Source: Fodinicola acaciae (GTDB lineage Bacteria; Actinomycetota; Actinomycetes; Mycobacteriales; HKI-0501). Taken from it: 64,000 nucleotides of DNA. The stretch lies in contig NZ_WOTN01000003.1 in assembly GCF_010993745.1 (NCBI RefSeq), positions 62,001 through 126,000 on the forward strand. The letters are read 5' to 3'. The position numbers and the translations under genes are program-made. The notes under the pieces are model-generated. The model saw only the letters and a list, made by a program, of their open reading frames with translations, was not told the DNA's origin and ran no database searches. Positions 26,543-35,005 of the stretch are shown in pieces; within the stretch, counting starts at the first letter, position 1; each line of letters starts with the position of its first letter.

Positions 26543-27117
26543 CCGCCAACGTCCTCCTGCTGCAGCCAAAGATCGTGGTCGCGCTGGTCCGCTGGATCCT
26601 CCGCAGGCCTGACGTTGCGGGCGGCGTCCCGTTCGGCTGTCCGCGGGACACGTTCTTTCTGTGGGCGATCGTGGCCGGTACGGCGGTCGAGTTGGGGGTC
26701 GTCGAGTTCCTGCTGGTCATGCTGCGCGTGCCAGTGGGATGGACGGTCGCGGCGGCCGCCCTGCACGCGTACGCGGTGTTCTGGCTGCTCGGGATGATGG
26801 CCGGCTTCGCGGTGCGGCCACACCTGCTCACCGCCGAGCACGTCATCGTCCGCGACGGCCTGTTCACCGAGCTGACCTTTCCGTACGAGTCGGTCGCCGG
26901 CGCGGTCGCGGCGGTGAAGCGCGCCGACGGGTTCGGTGGCCGCACCGGCCTGAAGGTCCGCGACGGCGTGGCGACCCTGGCGTACGACGACGCGACGGTC
27001 CGGATCGACTTCCGGCCGGACGCGGTCATCTTCCGCGACGGCGTACGCGTGGCGACGCCGTACAAGAGCCTGTGGATCAGCGTCGGCGACGCGCCCGGGT
27101 TCGTTGAGTGGTTTTAA
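26539..27117 (+). CDS. Small membrane protein, target of the MerR operon
   Basis: 192 residues with two membrane helices (LWAIVAGTAVELGVVEFLLVML and VAAAALHAYAVFWLLGMMAGF), preceded by a 40-residue cytoplasmic N-terminus and followed by a soluble beta-rich C-terminal domain (VIVRDGLFTELTFPYESVAGAVAAV) that resembles PH-like membrane-associated domains. The ATG overlaps the MerR stop. I do not recognise a named family; co-transcription suggests it is part of the response to the MerR signal. Confidence 0.7.
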   Translation: MTANVLLLQPKIVVALVRWILRRPDVAGGVPFGCPRDTFFLWAIVAGTAVELGVVEFLLVMLRVPVGWTVAAAALHAYAVFWLLGMMAGFAVRPHLLTAEHVIVRDGLFTELTFPYESVAGAVAAVKRADGFGGRTGLKVRDGVATLAYDDATVRIDFRPDAVIFRDGVRVATPYKSLWISVGDAPGFVEWF

Positions 27118-27126
27118 GCTCTCCGC

Positions 27127-28347
27127 ATGACGGCAGGGCTTGTGACGCGGATGCGGGAGTTTGGCACGACCATCTTCGCCGAGATGTCGGCGCTGGCGGT
27201 GCGGACCGGAGCGATCAACCTCGGTCAGGGTTTCCCGGACACCGACGGACCGGCGGAGGTGATCGAGGCGGCCGTCGAGGCCCTGCGGACCGGACAGAAC
27301 CAGTATCCGCCCGGCCCCGGCATCCCGGCGTTGCGCGCGGCGATCGCCGACCACCAGCGGCGCTGGTATGGCCTGGACTACGACAGGGACTCCGAGATCC
27401 TGGTCACCGCCGGCGCCACGGAGGCGATCACCGCGGCGATCCTGGCGCTGTGCGAGCCAGGCGACGAGGTGCTCTGCCTGGAGCCCTACTACGACTCGTA
27501 CGCAGCCTGCATCGCGCTCGCGCAGGCGGTCCGCAAGCCGGTGCTGCTGCACGCGCCGACCGAGGAGGGCGGCCGGTTTTCCTTTGATCCGGACGAAATG
27601 CGTGCCGCGATCACGCCGCGGACGAAGGTGCTGCTGCTGAACTCGCCACACAATCCGACCGGATTCGTGGCCACCCGGGCGGAGTTGGCGGCCATCGCGG
27701 AGATCTGCGTCGAACACGACTTGGTGGCGATCACCGACGAGGTCTACGAGCACCTGGTTTTCACCGACGCGGCGGCCTATCGCGACGATCCCGCGGTCGC
27801 CGGTGTCCAAAGTGGACATATCCCGCTGGCGACCTTCCCCGGCATGCGGGAGCGTACCGTCCAGATCTCCTCGGTCGGCAAGACGTTTTCCTTCACCGGC
27901 TGGAAAGTCGGCTGGGTCTGCGCGCGGCCGGAGCTGGTTTCCGCGGTCACCAAGGTGAAACAGTTCATGACGTACGTGAACGCCGCGCCGCTGCAACCGG
28001 CGGTCGCGGTCGCGCTCAACCTCGGCGCCGGCTACTACCCCGAGTTCACCGCCGGCATGCAGACGCGGCGCGACCTGCTGCGCGCGGGCCTGGCCGACGC
28101 CGGCCTGACCGTCTTTCGCACCGAGGGGACGTATTTCGTCACCTGTGACGTGTCCAGCCTCGGCGTGACCGACGGCCTGGAGTTCTGCCGGTCGATGCCG
28201 GAGCAGTGCGGCGTGGTGGCGATCCCCAGCCAGGTCTTCTACGACCACGGCGACGAGGCGAAACGGCTCGTACGCTTCGCGTTCTGCAAGCGACCGGAGG
28301 TGTTGACCGAAGCTGCGCGCCGGCTCGGCAAACTCGGCCACCGCTAG
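27127..28347 (+). CDS. Class I/II PLP-dependent aminotransferase
   Basis: 406 residues. PLP fold type I aminotransferase related to kynurenine/methionine aminotransferases and to the DapC-like enzyme Rv0858c. Visible motifs: INLGQGFPDTDGP, NQYPPGPGIPALRAAIADH, NSPHNPTGF, DEVYEHLVF and the PLP lysine in SSVGKTFSFTGWKVGW (the Lys of SVGKTFS). RFAFCK near the C-terminus holds the Arg that binds the substrate carboxylate. Substrate open: aromatic amino acid, methionine or N-succinyl-diaminopimelate are all seen in relatives. Confidence 0.9.
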   Translation: MTAGLVTRMREFGTTIFAEMSALAVRTGAINLGQGFPDTDGPAEVIEAAVEALRTGQNQYPPGPGIPALRAAIADHQRRWYGLDYDRDSEILVTAGATEAITAAILALCEPGDEVLCLEPYYDSYAACIALAQAVRKPVLLHAPTEEGGRFSFDPDEMRAAITPRTKVLLLNSPHNPTGFVATRAELAAIAEICVEHDLVAITDEVYEHLVFTDAAAYRDDPAVAGVQSGHIPLATFPGMRERTVQISSVGKTFSFTGWKVGWVCARPELVSAVTKVKQFMTYVNAAPLQPAVAVALNLGAGYYPEFTAGMQTRRDLLRAGLADAGLTVFRTEGTYFVTCDVSSLGVTDGLEFCRSMPEQCGVVAIPSQVFYDHGDEAKRLVRFAFCKRPEVLTEAARRLGKLGHR

Positions 28348-28379
28348 CCAGATATCCTGAGAGTCATTATATTGAGGTC

Positions 28380-28709
28380 ATGGCATCGCGTGACATGACC
28401 GAGCCGGCGTTCTTCGTGCTCACCGCGCTCATACCCGGCCCACGACACGGCTATGGCATCGTCGGAGAGGTCCTGGACCTGTCCGGCGGCCGGGTGAAGC
28501 TGAAGATCGGCAGCCTCTACGGAGTGCTCGACCGGCTGGTCACCGAAGGTCTGGTCGAGCTGGACCGCGAGGAACCGGAGAACGGCCGGCTGCGCCGCTA
28601 CTACCGGATCACCAGCACCGGCCGGCACACGCTGGCCGCCGAGGCCGAGCGACAGGCCGCCAACGCGCAGCTCGCGAACGCGCGGCTGGCGCTCGGTGGT
28701 GCCTCGTGA
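28380..28709 (+). CDS. PadR-family regulator
   Basis: 109 residues, the short PadR form. EPAFFVLTALIPGPRHGYGIV, GSLYGVLDRLVTEGLVEL and GRLRRYYRITSTGR are the family core, with a C-terminal dimer helix rich in Ala and Gln. Upstream is the most AT-rich patch of this region (ATTATATT at 28365-28372), a likely promoter and operator. The stop overlaps the GTG of the next gene (GTGA), so regulator and membrane protein are co-translated, a frequent PadR arrangement. Confidence 0.9.
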   Translation: MASRDMTEPAFFVLTALIPGPRHGYGIVGEVLDLSGGRVKLKIGSLYGVLDRLVTEGLVELDREEPENGRLRRYYRITSTGRHTLAAEAERQAANAQLANARLALGGAS

Positions 28710-29677
28710 ACACTCTGGAATGGCGTTATTGGCGCGTCCTGCGGTTGCTGCCGGCCGCGTACCGGCAGCGGTGGCAGGACGACATGGTCGACGCCTTCCT
28801 GGAAAGCACCCGGACCGGCGATCCGGAGGCCGACGACTACCAGCGCGACTATGGCCGGCCGAGCCTTTCGGAGACCGGCAGCGTGGTCGCGTTGGCCGTG
28901 CGGCTGCGGCTCACCGGTTCGGCCGGCAGCTTCGGCTGGGGTGCGGCCGTACGCCTCGCGGTGCTGGTCATCCTTGCCGTACAAGCCGCTTATGGGCTGG
29001 TCACGCTGTCGAACGCGGTGTGGATGACCGGGTGGATTCACTGGCTGCCGACGCCGCCGATGACGGCACCGTCGCTGCTGCCAGCGATCTTCCACGCCGG
29101 CTGGTTGGTGGCGTTCCTGTCGTTGCTTCTCGGCTATCGCCGTACGGCCGTGTGGCTGATCGCCGGCGCTCCGGTCTTGAGCGCGATCAGCCAGCTGGCA
29201 TTCGGCCACGTCGTGGCCGTCGGCACGATCTTCGATCTGATGCCGGCAGCCATCCTGGCGGTGGCCGTCGGATGCGCCTTCCAGGACGGCGTGCCGGCGC
29301 CGCGTCCCCTGCCATGGCTGCTCGCGCTCGCCGGTGGCGTCATCGTCGCTGTCGTCCCGTCGGTGACCGGCGGGTTCTGGGTGACGGGCGACAACGTGCT
29401 CGCCGGCCTGCTCATCGCCGGGTTGGTCGTCGCGCTCTGCCGTCCGTCGATCCCGGTGTCCCGGCAGCTGGCAATGGTCGTGCTCGCCGTCGCCCTGGTT
29501 GGTGCCCGGCTGCCGGCGCTGACCCTCATCGGCTATCAGGTGGTGTCCGAGTCCAGCCTGGCGCTCATGCCAGCCGTGTCCATCTACCTCGCGCAGAGCG
29601 TCGCGGTCGCCGCACTTGGCCTCGCCTGCGCGTACCGACTCCGCGGAGTGCTCTCAGCGGAGCCGCTTGGCCACTGA
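28706..29677 (+). CDS. Multi-pass membrane protein paired with PadR
   Basis: 323 residues. The first 60 residues are soluble and contain LLPAAYRQRWQDDMVDAFLES, a helical pattern resembling the short cytoplasmic modules of PadR-linked membrane proteins (HAAS-like). Seven or eight hydrophobic helices follow. GTG at 28706 overlaps the PadR stop. No enzyme motif is visible. By context it may sense or relay an envelope signal controlled by the PadR repressor. Confidence 0.78.
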   Translation: MNTLEWRYWRVLRLLPAAYRQRWQDDMVDAFLESTRTGDPEADDYQRDYGRPSLSETGSVVALAVRLRLTGSAGSFGWGAAVRLAVLVILAVQAAYGLVTLSNAVWMTGWIHWLPTPPMTAPSLLPAIFHAGWLVAFLSLLLGYRRTAVWLIAGAPVLSAISQLAFGHVVAVGTIFDLMPAAILAVAVGCAFQDGVPAPRPLPWLLALAGGVIVAVVPSVTGGFWVTGDNVLAGLLIAGLVVALCRPSIPVSRQLAMVVLAVALVGARLPALTLIGYQVVSESSLALMPAVSIYLAQSVAVAALGLACAYRLRGVLSAEPLGH

Positions 29678-29747
29678 CCTGATCTGTGCGCGTGGCGGCG
29701 AACCGCCTGCCAGGTCAGACGTGAGGTTGTGTTGCCGGCGGCTCATT

Positions 29748-29803
29748 GAGTGTGGGGAAATCCCGGTAGAACCGGGCCTCGATTGCGGGATTTTCCCGCA
29801 CTC
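29748..29803. terminator. Hairpin downstream of the PadR/membrane-protein pair
   Basis: Two 18-base arms (GAGTGTGGGGAAATCCCG and CGGGATTTTCCCGCACTC) pair completely if the two G-U pairs are allowed, around a 20-base spacer. It lies 70 bases after the stop at 29677 and is a likely terminator, though it is also part of a 382-base gene-free region rich in dyads. Confidence 0.55.
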
Positions 29804-29824
29804 GACGCGCAAGTGACGCGACGG

Positions 29825-29939
29825 CGCGGAAAAGTCGGCCCTCCATGTGAGGCTGATTTCCGGGGGCCCATTTCTCGCGCCCGCGCGTGGGGGACCCCCC
29901 GAATTCCATTCTTCCAGCCGGTGCCGACAGTTTCGGCGA
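29825..29939. repeat. Palindromic intergenic repeat, copy B
   Basis: Read on the minus strand it starts TCGCCGAAACTGTCGG, continues CACCGGCTGGAAGAATGG to GGGGGGTCCCC, then AAATGGGCCCCCGGAAATCAG, and ends CCGACTTTTCCGCG. The first half matches copy A over about 50 bases. The AAATGG-CCCCCG-AAT-CAG block also occurs at 42831-42850. It lies between the membrane-protein gene and the DnaA-box pair at 29981. Confidence 0.75.
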
Positions 29940-29980
29940 GCGCGACGCCTTGCATAGCACGGAAAACGCACCGAAAACAG

Positions 29981-30009
29981 TTGTCCACAGCCCGATTTTC
30001 TGTCCACAG
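29981..30009 (+). promoter_or_regulatory. Pair of DnaA-box-like direct repeats
   Basis: TTGTCCACAG and CTGTCCACAG are 10-bp direct repeats with exactly 9 bp between them (start-to-start 19 bp). TTGTCCACA is the actinobacterial DnaA-box consensus. The pair ends 50 bases before the ATG of the M23/NlpC-P60 gene, so it may be a DnaA-controlled promoter element. The same arrangement recurs at 50063-50091. Confidence 0.6.
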
Positions 30010-30059
30010 ATTCGCGATCCGACCGGTTCCCGGCCGCCGCCGGCCGGCAGGCTGGACGC

Positions 30060-31001
30060 ATGCGCCACCTCCCGCCTCCGCGCTCCGGCCGCGCCGCCTT
30101 GGCGGCCCTGCTGTCGCTGGTGCTCGCCCTCGCCGGCTGGCCGGCCAGTGCGGCCGCCGCCGGCACACCGACGCTGATGTGGCCGCTGGACGGCACACCG
30201 CAGGTGACCCGCGGCTTCGACCCGCCGGACAGTCCGTACGGCGCCGGTCACCGCGGCGTCGACCTCGCCAGCACGCCGGGCGCGGTGGTGCGCGCCGCCG
30301 CTCCGGGACGCGTCGTGTACGCCGGCGACCTCGCCGGCCGGCCGCTGGTGTCGATCGAGCACACCGGCGGCCTGCGCACCACGTACGAGCCGGTCCAGCC
30401 GGCCGTCCACGCCGGCGACCAGGTCGGCTACGGCACCGTCGTCGGCCACCTCGTCGCCGGTCACCTCGGCTGCACGCGCGCGGCGTGCCTGCACTGGGGT
30501 GCCAGGCTCGGCGGGCAATACGTCGACCCGCTCTCACTGATGGAGGGACTCGGCGTGCCGGTCCGGCTGCTGCCGCTCAACGGCCACGGCCGGCGCGACA
30601 TCGCACCGGCACGCGGCCTCGCGGTGGTGGCGGCCGCGCGACGCTGGCTCGGCACGCCGTACGTGTTCGCCGGCGGCGACGAGCACGGCCCCACCGGCGG
30701 CACCGAGCCGGGGATCGGCTTCGACTGCAGCGGCCTCACGCTCTACGCCTGGGCTCAGGTCGGCGTACGGCTGCCGCACACCGCCAGCGGCCAGCACCGG
30801 CTCGGCCGGCCGGTGCCGCCTGGCGCCGAGCGACCCGGTGACCTGGTGTTCTTCCACACCACCGGCGACCCACCCGACTACTACCACCACGTCGGCATCG
30901 CCATCGGCGGCGGCCTGATGATCGACGCGCCGCACTCCGGCGCCACCGTACGCATCGAGCCGGTCTGGCCAGCCGAATACGCCGGCGCGCGCCGATACTG
31001 A
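30060..31001 (+). CDS. Secreted M23 (LytM-like) and NlpC/P60 cell-wall hydrolase
   Basis: 313 residues. Residues 1-33 are a signal peptide. Residues 40-165 form an M23-type LytM domain with GHRGVDL (H64, D68) and CLHWG (H145); the first His of the usual H-x-H is Cys here. Residues 185-313 form an NlpC/P60 domain with catalytic C223 in FDCSGL and His at HHVGI (about 276), so the active endopeptidase is likely the second domain, cutting peptide stems of peptidoglycan. M23 proteins beside rpsB are conserved in actinobacteria (Rv2891); here it is 7 kb away from rpsB. Confidence 0.88.
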   Translation: MRHLPPPRSGRAALAALLSLVLALAGWPASAAAAGTPTLMWPLDGTPQVTRGFDPPDSPYGAGHRGVDLASTPGAVVRAAAPGRVVYAGDLAGRPLVSIEHTGGLRTTYEPVQPAVHAGDQVGYGTVVGHLVAGHLGCTRAACLHWGARLGGQYVDPLSLMEGLGVPVRLLPLNGHGRRDIAPARGLAVVAAARRWLGTPYVFAGGDEHGPTGGTEPGIGFDCSGLTLYAWAQVGVRLPHTASGQHRLGRPVPPGAERPGDLVFFHTTGDPPDYYHHVGIAIGGGLMIDAPHSGATVRIEPVWPAEYAGARRY

Positions 31002-31306
31002 CGAGGCCGCCCTGTCGGTTATCAAAAGAAAAGAGTCTCGGTGCATCGCGACGACAAGCGCTCGAACATATGCATCCGTGCACCGACAATCGCGCCATGG
31101 CGCAGGTGCGTCTTGCGGATGCTGCGTGACCCTCGGCTGGTCTGGCCGCAGGTCCCCCGCCGACGTGCCCTCTTCGATGTCATCGCTGCGCCCTTCGGTC
31201 GACATCGAGGCGCTCAAGGGCGAAGCGGGCGAGGATTTCGCCGCAGGCTGAGCAGATTCCCGGTGGGCACATCTGCTGGCCGGCGAAGGACACCCCTGGG
31301 TATTTC
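31002..31306. other. Gap of 305 bases with a possible gene remnant
   Basis: No complete gene is convincing here. On the minus strand, a frame ending at 31180 reads GQLAENLIEAAEKYPGV, then CPPGICSACG with three Cys and a charged tail, starting inside the 3' end of the kinase-like gene in another frame. It looks more protein-like than its surroundings and could be the displaced C-terminus of a longer protein, or chance. Codon choice from here to 32260 lacks the frequent GTACG words seen elsewhere. Confidence 0.35.
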
Positions 31307-32260
31307 TCAGCCGCCTCGATGAGGTTTTCGGCCAGCTGACCGCGGCGCTGTAGCCGTGCCCCGCGTGAGGCGATCCGCCTCGGCGAGAAGGAGGTTGCCA
31401 AAGGGCTGGAAGCCGACTCTGACGCCGTTCAGCCCGCCGATCACGCGATGGATCGTTCCCCACTCCCAGATCGCGGTGGCGTCGACGCCAGTACGAGCGG
31501 CCAGACGTTCCGTCCTGACCCGCAAGTCGTCGCCGGAGTCGGGGGTGCAACGGACGATGGTCCCGAGGTCACATGCCGGTTCCGCCCTGAGGCCGTCGGG
31601 ATCTATCAGCTTGAAGGTGGCGCCTTCTGCTTGGAGTGCGTTCGCTTCATGGACGTCGCCGTGCACCAGCACGGACGTTCGACGGTGGTAAGCGCGCTCG
31701 CGGCGATCGGCACATTCGACGGCGTCGTCGATCGTCGCCGCCGAACAGGGTCGTGCCAGCTCCTCCCAGAGCCGCGGTATGCGGTGCCGCATCCGATGTG
31801 CCAAGTCGGCGCCGGTCGGCAGGTCGATGTCGTCGTCGAGCGGGCGCCAGAGTTGCGCTACGAGGTCACACAACAGGTCGTGTTGCGCGTGATGGTCCAC
31901 GATCACGTCGTGCATCGCCGGCCCGAGCCGCTCAAGCAGGAGTGCGTCTCGGGCAAGGTCGCGGCGGATCAGCCGTACGCAGCTCTTCCCCGCGGCGAGC
32001 TCGAGCGCGGTTGCTTCGTGGCCGAGCTGGCCTCGCCGTCCCGGCACCGCGACCTTCAGGACCGACGGGGTCCCGTCGGCGAGCGTGGCTTCGACGACCA
32101 GGGCACCGTGTCCTCCGCGCATCGTCGCGCCGATCGTCAGCGACCAGTCCTGGGCCAAGGAGTCCAGGACAGACGGCAGGCCGTCGAGCCATGCCGCGTG
32201 CCCGTCGGCGAGCGCGCTGTTCCGGACCTCATCGGGGATGTCGAGTGTCATCCGATTCAT
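31307..32260 (-). CDS. Aminoglycoside-phosphotransferase-family kinase
   Basis: 317 residues of the APH/protein-kinase-like fold, closest in feel to the streptomycin 6-kinase group. The N-terminal lobe has GGHGALVVEATLADGTPSVLKV with the ATP-binding Lys. The catalytic loop is VLVHGDVHEANAL (H-G-D-x-H-x-x-N) and the metal motif is LIDPDGL. The start is the ATG at 32260, two residues before another ATG. Family members phosphorylate aminoglycosides or other small hydroxyl compounds; specificity cannot be read. Fewer GTACG words than its neighbours suggest a more recent arrival. Confidence 0.82.
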   Translation of the reverse strand: MNRMTLDIPDEVRNSALADGHAAWLDGLPSVLDSLAQDWSLTIGATMRGGHGALVVEATLADGTPSVLKVAVPGRRGQLGHEATALELAAGKSCVRLIRRDLARDALLLERLGPAMHDVIVDHHAQHDLLCDLVAQLWRPLDDDIDLPTGADLAHRMRHRIPRLWEELARPCSAATIDDAVECADRRERAYHRRTSVLVHGDVHEANALQAEGATFKLIDPDGLRAEPACDLGTIVRCTPDSGDDLRVRTERLAARTGVDATAIWEWGTIHRVIGGLNGVRVGFQPFGNLLLAEADRLTRGTATAPRSAGRKPHRGG

Positions 32261-32326
32261 TTTCTCGCACCCGCCGCGGCACGAGGGCAGCACTGCTTGA
32301 CGCCGGCCGACAAGTACGCTGTCCGG

Positions 32327-32782
32327 ATGGCCTCCACCTCCGAGCACGTCGAGCTGCGCGACGACCTGCTCCGGCTGGTCACCGGCCGGCTGGTCGACCC
32401 GCTCGGCATCCTGCTGCAGTCAGAGGCGGCGGTCGCAGGCGTACGGCGGCAGCTGCGCAGCGACGCCGAGATGTGGGCCGCTCAGCTGCTCGGCGACGAC
32501 CAGGAGCAGGCGAAACGGCTGGCCATCCGGCTGCTTGCCGCGCTCTATCCCAGCGACGAGCCGTTCCAGCCTCCCGACCAGTGGTGGCGCACGCCGCTGG
32601 GCCGCGTGGTCGCGCGTACGGTCGGCCATCCGGCCGCCGAGAGCCTGTCGCTCGCGGTCGCCGGCGCCATGCTCGGCATCAGCCGGCAGGGCGTACACGA
32701 CCTGGTACGCCGGCACAAGCTCGACCGCCATCCCGACGGCGGCGTCACGTCGGAGTCGGTACGCCAGCGACTGCGCGGCTGA
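32327..32782 (+). CDS. Small protein with C-terminal helix-turn-helix
   Basis: 151 residues, acidic and helical in the first 100 (HVELRDDLLRLVTGRLVDPLG). The last 45 residues form a helix-turn-helix: AGAMLGISRQGVHDLVRRHKLDRHPDGGVTSESVRQRL. I do not recognise a family. It starts 66 bases from the divergent kinase gene and could regulate it. Its 3' end overlaps the convergent hydrolase by 38 bases, an unusually long overlap, so one of the two stops may be further in. Confidence 0.65.
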   Translation: MASTSEHVELRDDLLRLVTGRLVDPLGILLQSEAAVAGVRRQLRSDAEMWAAQLLGDDQEQAKRLAIRLLAALYPSDEPFQPPDQWWRTPLGRVVARTVGHPAAESLSLAVAGAMLGISRQGVHDLVRRHKLDRHPDGGVTSESVRQRLRG

Positions 32783-33548
32783 GAGGGCTCAGGAAGTCGG
32801 CGACGATCGGCGCCAGAATCTCCGGCGGCACCACGTGGCCGTGGCCGGAGACGATCCGCTGCCGGCCGTCCGGGATCGCCGCGGCGACCAGCCGACCGGC
32901 CTCGATCATCCACGCCGCACTCTCGCCGCCGGCGAGCACCAGCGTCGGCACCCGTACGTCGCGAGCCTGCTCCACCGGCGCGCGTCCGCCGCGACCGCGC
33001 GCGCTCAGCACCTCGTAGTCATACGGGATGGTCGCGGCATTGGCCTCCATCCAGCCCCACCACGGCCCGGACCGCATGCCGTCCACGACCTCGGCCGGCA
33101 TCCCGGTACGAGCCAGGTGCGCCGCCACGGCGTCACCGAGCCGGCCGTCGGCGATGAGCGCCGCCACCTCGCCGTCCGGCTCGTCGTCGCTGAACGGCGG
33201 CTCATGCAGCACGAGCCGATCGATCGGCAGGCCAGCGGCGGCGGCGTGCAGCGCGAGCGCGGCACCGGACGAATGTCCATAGACCGCCGCCTCGCCGCCG
33301 ACCGCCGCGATCAGCGCGGCCAGATCCTCGATCTCGCGACGCACCGCGTACGGCGCCGTGTCAGCGCTCGCACCTCGCCCCCGCCGGTCATAGTTGACGA
33401 CCGCGAAACCGCCGGCGAGTGCCTCCGCGTACGGCAGCATCCCCTCACGTCCACACAACGCGCCGCCGATCAGCACCAACGGCGCGCCGGCACCGATCAC
33501 GTCGTACGCGATGCGCGTGCCGTCAGCGGATGTCACGGTCTGGGTCAT
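32745..33548 (-). CDS. Alpha/beta hydrolase, paralogue of 1452-2213
   Basis: 267 residues. Alpha/beta hydrolase fold with YDRRGRGAS, nucleophile in YGHSSGAAL and His in GHGHVVPPE. It shares the SADGT opening, the PYAVRREIEDLAAL segment and overall length with the hydrolase at 1452, about 45-50 percent by eye. TCTTG-free AGCTGG sequence upstream; the ATG at 33548 follows GAGGAGCTGG. Substrate unknown. The divergent gene at 33651 is a GNAT acetyltransferase 102 bases away. Confidence 0.85.
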   Translation of the reverse strand: MTQTVTSADGTRIAYDVIGAGAPLVLIGGALCGREGMLPYAEALAGGFAVVNYDRRGRGASADTAPYAVRREIEDLAALIAAVGGEAAVYGHSSGAALALHAAAAGLPIDRLVLHEPPFSDDEPDGEVAALIADGRLGDAVAAHLARTGMPAEVVDGMRSGPWWGWMEANAATIPYDYEVLSARGRGGRAPVEQARDVRVPTLVLAGGESAAWMIEAGRLVAAAIPDGRQRIVSGHGHVVPPEILAPIVADFLSPLSRAVAGVPTPT

Positions 33549-33650
33549 GTCCAGCTCCTCTCGTCACCAACGAATCGGAGCCGGCGCCGCGGTTTCGACA
33601 TCGAGGATTTACGTTCGACGCGATCCTGCCGGCCTGACAGGATCGGCGCC

Positions 33651-34451
33651 GTGATTCCACTGGACACCTCACCGCGCGCGTTGGCTTTCCGCGCCGCGTA
33701 CGACCGGCAGATCCGCCAGCGGCCCGGCAGCGCCAACGGCGGCACCATCGACAGGATCGGCCCGCTGGTCCGCAAGATCGGCTTCGACGGCGACGGCCTC
33801 CTGCTCTATCAGGGTGGCGCGAGCGGCGGCGAGCTCGACGAGCTGATCGCCAGCCAGATCGAACACTTCGGCAAGCTCGACCGGCAGGTCGAGTGGAAGT
33901 ACTACACGTACGACGAACCGGCCGACCTGCCGGACCGGCTGGCCGCCGCCGGTTTCGTGCCGGACGAGCCGGAGTGCCTGCTGATCGGCGAGGTCGCAGA
34001 GCTGGCCGGCGAGTCGCCGCCGCCGGAGGGCGTGACGCTGCGCGAGGTGACCGGCCGGGCCGACCTGGAGCGCATGCGGGCGATGGAGGAAGCCGTCTGG
34101 GGTGTCCCGCACGACTGGCTGCCGGACGCGCTGACCCGCGCGATCACTGACGATGACCCGGCAACGGTCGTACTCGCGGAGGCCGGCGACCAGGTCGTCA
34201 GCGGCAGCTGGATCCGCTATTACACCGGCACGGAGTTCGCCTCGTTGTGGGGTGGCTCGACGCTGCCGGAGTGGCGCGGCCGCGGCATCTACCGGTCGCT
34301 GGTCGCGCACCGGGCGCGGCTGGCCGCCGAGCGCGGCTATCGCTATCTGCAGGTCGACGCGTCACCGGACAGCCGCGGCATCCTGGCACGGCTCGGCCTG
34401 CTTCCGGTCGCGGTGACGGTGCCCTACATCTGGCGGCCGCGCGGTGACTGA
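33651..34451 (+). CDS. GNAT acetyltransferase
   Basis: 266 residues. The GNAT core lies in residues 120-260: EEAVWGVPHDWL, SGSWIRYYTGTEFASLWGGSTLPEWRGRGIYRSLVAHRA with the acetyl-CoA loop (R-G-R-G-I-Y), and YRYLQVDASPDSRGILARLGLLP. The N-terminal 110 residues are an extra mixed domain. GTG start at 33651 after AGGA. It overlaps the DinB-like gene downstream by eight bases and starts a run of four co-directional genes. Confidence 0.85.
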   Translation: MIPLDTSPRALAFRAAYDRQIRQRPGSANGGTIDRIGPLVRKIGFDGDGLLLYQGGASGGELDELIASQIEHFGKLDRQVEWKYYTYDEPADLPDRLAAAGFVPDEPECLLIGEVAELAGESPPPEGVTLREVTGRADLERMRAMEEAVWGVPHDWLPDALTRAITDDDPATVVLAEAGDQVVSGSWIRYYTGTEFASLWGGSTLPEWRGRGIYRSLVAHRARLAAERGYRYLQVDASPDSRGILARLGLLPVAVTVPYIWRPRGD

Positions 34452-34962
34452 CCGTACGCCGCTGCCGCTGGACGGTCCCGGTGTGAAGGTCGGCGACCCG
34501 CGCGAGCTGCTGCTCGGCTATCTGGACTGGTATCGCGAGGCGTTGCGACGAAAACTGGCCGGCCTGACCGACGCTCAGCTGCGCGCGCCGGTCGAGCCGT
34601 TCGGCTGGTCGCCGATCGGCCTCGTGCAGCACCTCGGCTGGGTCGAGAAACGTTGGCTGCGTTGGGGGTTCGCGGCCGCTGACGTGGTCGCCTATCCGGC
34701 CGGTGGCGACGCCGAGGAATGGGCCATCGACGCACCGACCGACGAGGTGTGGTCAGCGTACGAAGAGCAGGTGCGGCAAGGAAAAGCGGCGATCGGCGAC
34801 GCCGGCCTGCAAACCGTCGCGAAAACCGGCGGACGCTTTCCGACCGAGGCCGACGCACCGCCGCTGGGCCGCATTCTTTTCCATCTGCTGCAGGAATACG
34901 CGCGCCATGTCGGCCAGCTCGACCTGCTGCGCGAACTCATCGACGGCACGACCGGAGAGTGA
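34444..34962 (+). CDS. DinB/DUF664-family protein
   Basis: 172 residues forming the DinB four-helix bundle. Conserved positions are seen in LLLGYLDWYREALRRKLAGLT, WSPIGLVQHLGWVEKRWLRW (His of the metal site) and LFHLLQEYARHVGQLDLLREL (second His pair). Such proteins often bind a divalent metal; some are thiol-dependent S-transferases using mycothiol, others are unknown. GTG start overlaps the acetyltransferase by eight bases. Confidence 0.85.
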   Translation: MTDRTPLPLDGPGVKVGDPRELLLGYLDWYREALRRKLAGLTDAQLRAPVEPFGWSPIGLVQHLGWVEKRWLRWGFAAADVVAYPAGGDAEEWAIDAPTDEVWSAYEEQVRQGKAAIGDAGLQTVAKTGGRFPTEADAPPLGRILFHLLQEYARHVGQLDLLRELIDGTTGE

Positions 34963-35005
34963 CCCGGCACGACACCCGCGCCTCCTCGGCGCATACGCTC
35001 CTGAC

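Noticed and set aside
30534-31550. Minus-strand frame of 338 codons crossing the M23 gene and the gap
   Set aside because: Mostly antisense shadow of the M23/NlpC gene; no recognisable domain.
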